From assembly GCF_000238295.3 (NCBI RefSeq), contig NZ_AHCD03000044.1, forward strand, positions 62,001 to 126,000: a DNA stretch of 64,000 nt, written 5' to 3'. The translations under genes were made by a program, and so were the position numbers. Positions 61,526 through 64,000 of the stretch are shown piece by piece. The DNA comes from Pseudoalteromonas rubra (GTDB lineage: Bacteria; Pseudomonadota; Gammaproteobacteria; Enterobacterales; Alteromonadaceae). The first letter of the stretch is position 1; each line of letters starts with the position of its first letter. The notes beneath the pieces are model-generated. The model searched no databases. It saw only the letters and a list, made by a program, of their open reading frames with translations, and had not been told where the DNA came from.

Positions 61526-62560
61526 CTATAAGCGCTGTGATGGAGCCTTGTGAGCCTGTGTATTCAGCCACTCGACCAGTGTGTCCAGTGCGCCTGGAGC
61601 AAAATCATCTTCCGTTAAATACAGTGCTGCTCGCATCGACAGCTCGGTTTTAAGCAGGGCGTGGGAGGCATTGCTGATCACCTTTTGAGTCAGTTTGTCT
61701 GACGCACCCAGGGTATTGGCAAATACCTGCTGGCTATGTTCAATATCAACCCGGATATCTGAATCACCAAAGAGCGCCAGCATTGGAAAGCGGATCTGGG
61801 CAAATCCAACACTGACGTCGGAGTCAATATTGGCACGTACAAAGCGAAAGCGTGCTTCATCCTCCAATGGTCGTGCCATAAATGGATGCAAGTGTAGGTC
61901 ACTGCCCAGATAGTCATTGAATCCGCTTTTAATGAGCTGATATTCCAGCTCGTTGAGCTCTTCAATCTCTTGCCACACGGTCGTGTCGTCAGGATGAATT
62001 TTTTCTTCCTCTATCAGGCGCAACCACATGGTATATTTACTTTGTTCCCGCCAGTTTGCAGCACCACCTATCAGGGCGGCAAAGGTGATTTCGGGTTCAT
62101 CGCCTAATTCGGCCAGCACCCAGCTTGCCTGGCTGAAGCCAACGACGCCAATGGGATTATTCGGATAACCATTTTGTCTCAGATAGCGAATAGCACTGCG
62201 GACCTCTTCTGCACGTTGTGACATCGTTTGTGTCAGCCAGTCGCCATCAGAATTGCCAACGCCAGGTTTACTCCAGGACAGAGTTGCGTATCGTTGCTCG
62301 TTTAACGTGGTGATAATTGGCTCAAAGTAGCCATTGGCGTTGTGATCCATCGCGCCATCACCATGTACAAGCAAAACGATAGCATCGTTACTTTGGTGCA
62401 CTTTAGGTACCACCAGTCTGGCCTGTAACGTGTTTTCGTCTGAACTGAAGGTGATGACACGGTCTTCAACCAGCTCCTGGTTACTGTTATGACAACCGCT
62501 GAGTGAGCAAAGTAGGATAAAAAAGAAGGCAGTGAAAAAAGTCGGGTTCCATCTGGGCAT
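61526..62560 (-). CDS. Alpha/beta-hydrolase lipoprotein (dienelactone-hydrolase-like)
   Basis: 344 residues from ATG 62560, preceded by AAGGAGAGATCATA. Lipobox LSGC is near residue 23. The strand and oxyanion turn VLLVHGDGAMDHNANGY, the nucleophile elbow GVVGFSQASW, an Asp near LFGDSDIRVD and a His in SNASHALL give a full Ser-Asp-His triad. It is an envelope esterase/peptidase-like enzyme of unknown substrate. Monocistronic. Confidence 0.88.
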   Translation of the reverse strand: MPRWNPTFFTAFFFILLCSLSGCHNSNQELVEDRVITFSSDENTLQARLVVPKVHQSNDAIVLLVHGDGAMDHNANGYFEPIITTLNEQRYATLSWSKPGVGNSDGDWLTQTMSQRAEEVRSAIRYLRQNGYPNNPIGVVGFSQASWVLAELGDEPEITFAALIGGAANWREQSKYTMWLRLIEEEKIHPDDTTVWQEIEELNELEYQLIKSGFNDYLGSDLHLHPFMARPLEDEARFRFVRANIDSDVSVGFAQIRFPMLALFGDSDIRVDIEHSQQVFANTLGASDKLTQKVISNASHALLKTELSMRAALYLTEDDFAPGALDTLVEWLNTQAHKAPSQRL

Positions 62561-62909
62561 TATGATCTCTCCTTTAATTGATACGTCCAATAATCAACAG
62601 ACTCCTACCATATAGACTGACCCGCTTTAAGGATGTAAAGCTCTGTGGAAAAGTTGTAATTAGCTGTAAAACTTCAGCTAAGGTAAAGGTAATTTCTGTC
62701 TGAGCCAATGGATTTGGTCGCATCAGGGACTGATATAAACAGCCTGTAACTTGTACGAAATGACTTTTGCAGTATGGCAAAAGTGTTTGCCAGTTACAGC
62801 CATTATCATTTTATGAGAAATAATCTACAGTGAGTACACACCACGCAATGGCCACGAAATATGCCAGTACTGCGCACACAGTTCAAATAACTCAGGAGGG
62901 TAAAGTACG
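62561..62909. other. Intergenic region between the hydrolase and DJ-1 genes
   Basis: About 350 bp. An inverted repeat TAGCTG-TAAAACTT-CAGCTA lies at 62661-62680. No gene or RNA is recognised. Confidence 0.5.
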
Positions 62910-63584
62910 ATGAAAAAAGTTCTAATTCCGGTCACTAACCACGCAACCCTAGGCGAAACAGATCAGGCAAATGGTACCTACGCCCCGGAGCTGACACATG
63001 TCTGTCATATATTAAAAGCACAGGGAATTGCCTTTGATCTGGCGTCTATTGCGGGTGGTCAGGCGCCTTTATATGGTACGGACGCAGAAGGCGATGAGGT
63101 GAATCGGCAGATGCTTGAAGATCCTGAATTGCAGGCAAAAATAGCCAATACGCTGAAAGCTTCAGAGCTGAATGTGAGCGATTATGATGCGATTTTTTAT
63201 CCGGGTGGCTTTGGTCTGCTCAGTGATCTGGCAAGCGACGACCAGTTTGCTGCTTTGGCAGCAAGCCATTATGAAGCGGGTGGGGTGGTAGCGGCAGTGT
63301 GCCATGGTCCTGCGGCCTTATTGCCGATCACCCTGAGCAGCGGGGAGTCGCTCATTGCGAATAAGTCAGTCACTTGCTTTACCCGCGAAGAGGAAATTGA
63401 TTTTGGCACCATCAGCGATATTCCGTTCTTGCTTGAAGAAGCCATTGCCCGTAAAGCGGCGCAATACCGAAAAGCGCAGCCCTGGCAGGAGCTGGTGGTC
63501 GAAGATGAACGCCTGATAACGGGTCAGAATCCGGCCAGCGCACACGCTGTGGGTGTGGCACTGGCTAAGCATCTTACACAGTAA
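62910..63584 (+). CDS. Type 1 glutamine amidotransferase-like DJ-1 family protein (Hsp31-like)
   Basis: 224 residues. The nucleophile C131 in VVAAVCHGPAAL with H132, and E28 (PELTH), give the triad of Hsp31/HchA-type deglycase-chaperones. FYPGGFGLLSDLASD is the usual acid-loop. It may convert methylglyoxal to lactate or repair glycated proteins. Preceded by AGGAGGGTAAAGTACG. The glutathione transferase gene follows 70 bp later. Confidence 0.9.
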   Translation: MKKVLIPVTNHATLGETDQANGTYAPELTHVCHILKAQGIAFDLASIAGGQAPLYGTDAEGDEVNRQMLEDPELQAKIANTLKASELNVSDYDAIFYPGGFGLLSDLASDDQFAALAASHYEAGGVVAAVCHGPAALLPITLSSGESLIANKSVTCFTREEEIDFGTISDIPFLLEEAIARKAAQYRKAQPWQELVVEDERLITGQNPASAHAVGVALAKHLTQ

Positions 63585-63654
63585 TTATTGTTATCCTCGT
63601 CGGTCGTTTTTGATATGTACGGCCGACTGTTCTCGAAAAGGGATCCATGTTTTC

Positions 63655-64000
63655 ATGATTAAAGTACACCATCTTAATCAGTCACGTTCAACTCGCGTAC
63701 TGTGGCTGCTTGAAGAGCTTAGGCTGCCTTACGAAGTGGTACACCACGAGCGTGATCCGCATACCCGCCTGGCACCAGCAAGCCTGGGCCAGGTTCATCC
63801 GCTAAATAAAGCGCCGGCCATTGAACACAACGGTCTGGTGCTGTGTGAGTCGGGGGCCATCATGGAGTATTTACTTGATCAGGCTGAGCCGACAGCGCTG
63901 CGCCCTGCAAAAAGCGATACCCATTATTATCAGTATCTTGAATGGTTACATTTCGCCGAAGGATCTCTGGCACTGCCAGTGATCACGACTTTGTTGTTGG
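63655..64000 (+). CDS. Glutathione S-transferase family protein, N-terminal part
   Basis: 115 codons are in the window; the gene runs off the right edge. The thioredoxin-like domain opens VHHLNQSRSTRVLWLLEELRLPYE, the catalytic Ser region of prokaryotic GSTs, and KAPAIEHNGLVLCESGAIMEYL is the glutathione-site cis-Pro and SESxAI motif. Start supported by AAAAGGGATCC. Probable partner of the DJ-1 gene in aldehyde detoxification, by inference. Confidence 0.88.
   Translation, partial: MIKVHHLNQSRSTRVLWLLEELRLPYEVVHHERDPHTRLAPASLGQVHPLNKAPAIEHNGLVLCESGAIMEYLLDQAEPTALRPAKSDTHYYQYLEWLHFAEGSLALPVITTLLL

Noticed and set aside
1..64000. tRNA, rRNA, insertion sequences, prophage or integron elements
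   Set aside because: No such sequences or proteins were recognised on reading both strands; a covariance-model search would be needed to exclude small RNAs.

Overview
The window reads as a gammaproteobacterial chromosome segment, most likely Alteromonadales and Pseudoalteromonas-like. The basis is gene content (DUF3649/PepSY/DUF3325 iron-uptake helpers, an OM TonB receptor, a thioester alpha-2-macroglobulin, a hybrid peroxiredoxin-glutaredoxin, many LysR regulators) and E. coli-like Shine-Dalgarno, Fur and LexA sites. This assignment is an inference from families, not a database match. I see no rRNA, tRNA, insertion sequence, prophage or CRISPR array. Coding density is high and most genes are single or in two- to four-gene operons.

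Layout. 1-5.9 kb: start of a TonB-dependent receptor, a secreted amidohydrolase operon, a GNAT/VOC pair behind an exact LexA (SOS) box, a DsbB-like membrane protein and a PhzF-type isomerase. 5.9-14.2 kb: an RND efflux operon with a Fur-like site, a small secreted protein, an SDR, a roughly 700 bp non-coding block with ten phased 19-bp repeats, and an iron-associated DUF3649-PepSY-DUF3325 operon with its own Fur box. 14.3-23.6 kb: a UDG-fold protein, a YciI gene broken by one nonsense codon, an SDR, two LysR genes, an azoreductase, peptide deformylase, an isochorismatase/GlxA operon and a tiny ribbon-helix-helix plus lysine-rich peptide operon. 23.7-33 kb: an SCO1/AhpD-like/MFS operon, LysR genes with target genes, and an ArsR-controlled permease/flavoprotein locus with three matching palindromes.

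33-47 kb: a 1771-residue alpha-2-macroglobulin facing a cupin gene, RidA, a lipoamide-dehydrogenase-like enzyme with a peroxiredoxin-glutaredoxin hybrid, an orphan TPR histidine kinase, and an AraC/SDR operon. 47-64 kb: a lipoprotein built of twelve 18-residue repeats, a metallo-beta-lactamase-fold protein, acetyltransferases, a CheY-like protein, an M3 metallopeptidase, a LysR/MATE pair, an orphan FtsX-like permease, lipoprotein hydrolases, a DJ-1 family protein and the start of a glutathione transferase.

The most unusual signal is at 11276-11735: ten 19-20 bp elements, GATC-N4-W4-ACTAACT, all in one orientation, with start-to-start distances of 60, 33, 32, 31, 125, 43, 32, 42 and 42 bp. Most are close to whole turns of B-DNA. 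Three further intact copies lie on the opposite strand at 12072, 12994 and 19049, two of them inside genes of the neighbouring iron operon. This looks like a binding-site array for an unknown, possibly Dam-methylation-sensitive DNA-binding protein, and I do not recognise it as a described element.

Other regulatory logic can be read directly. LysR genes sit beside short inverted repeats and divergent or convergent partner genes. The RHH gene is preceded by two 8-bp palindromes 11 bp apart. The AraC/SDR operon is preceded by direct repeats 21 bp apart.
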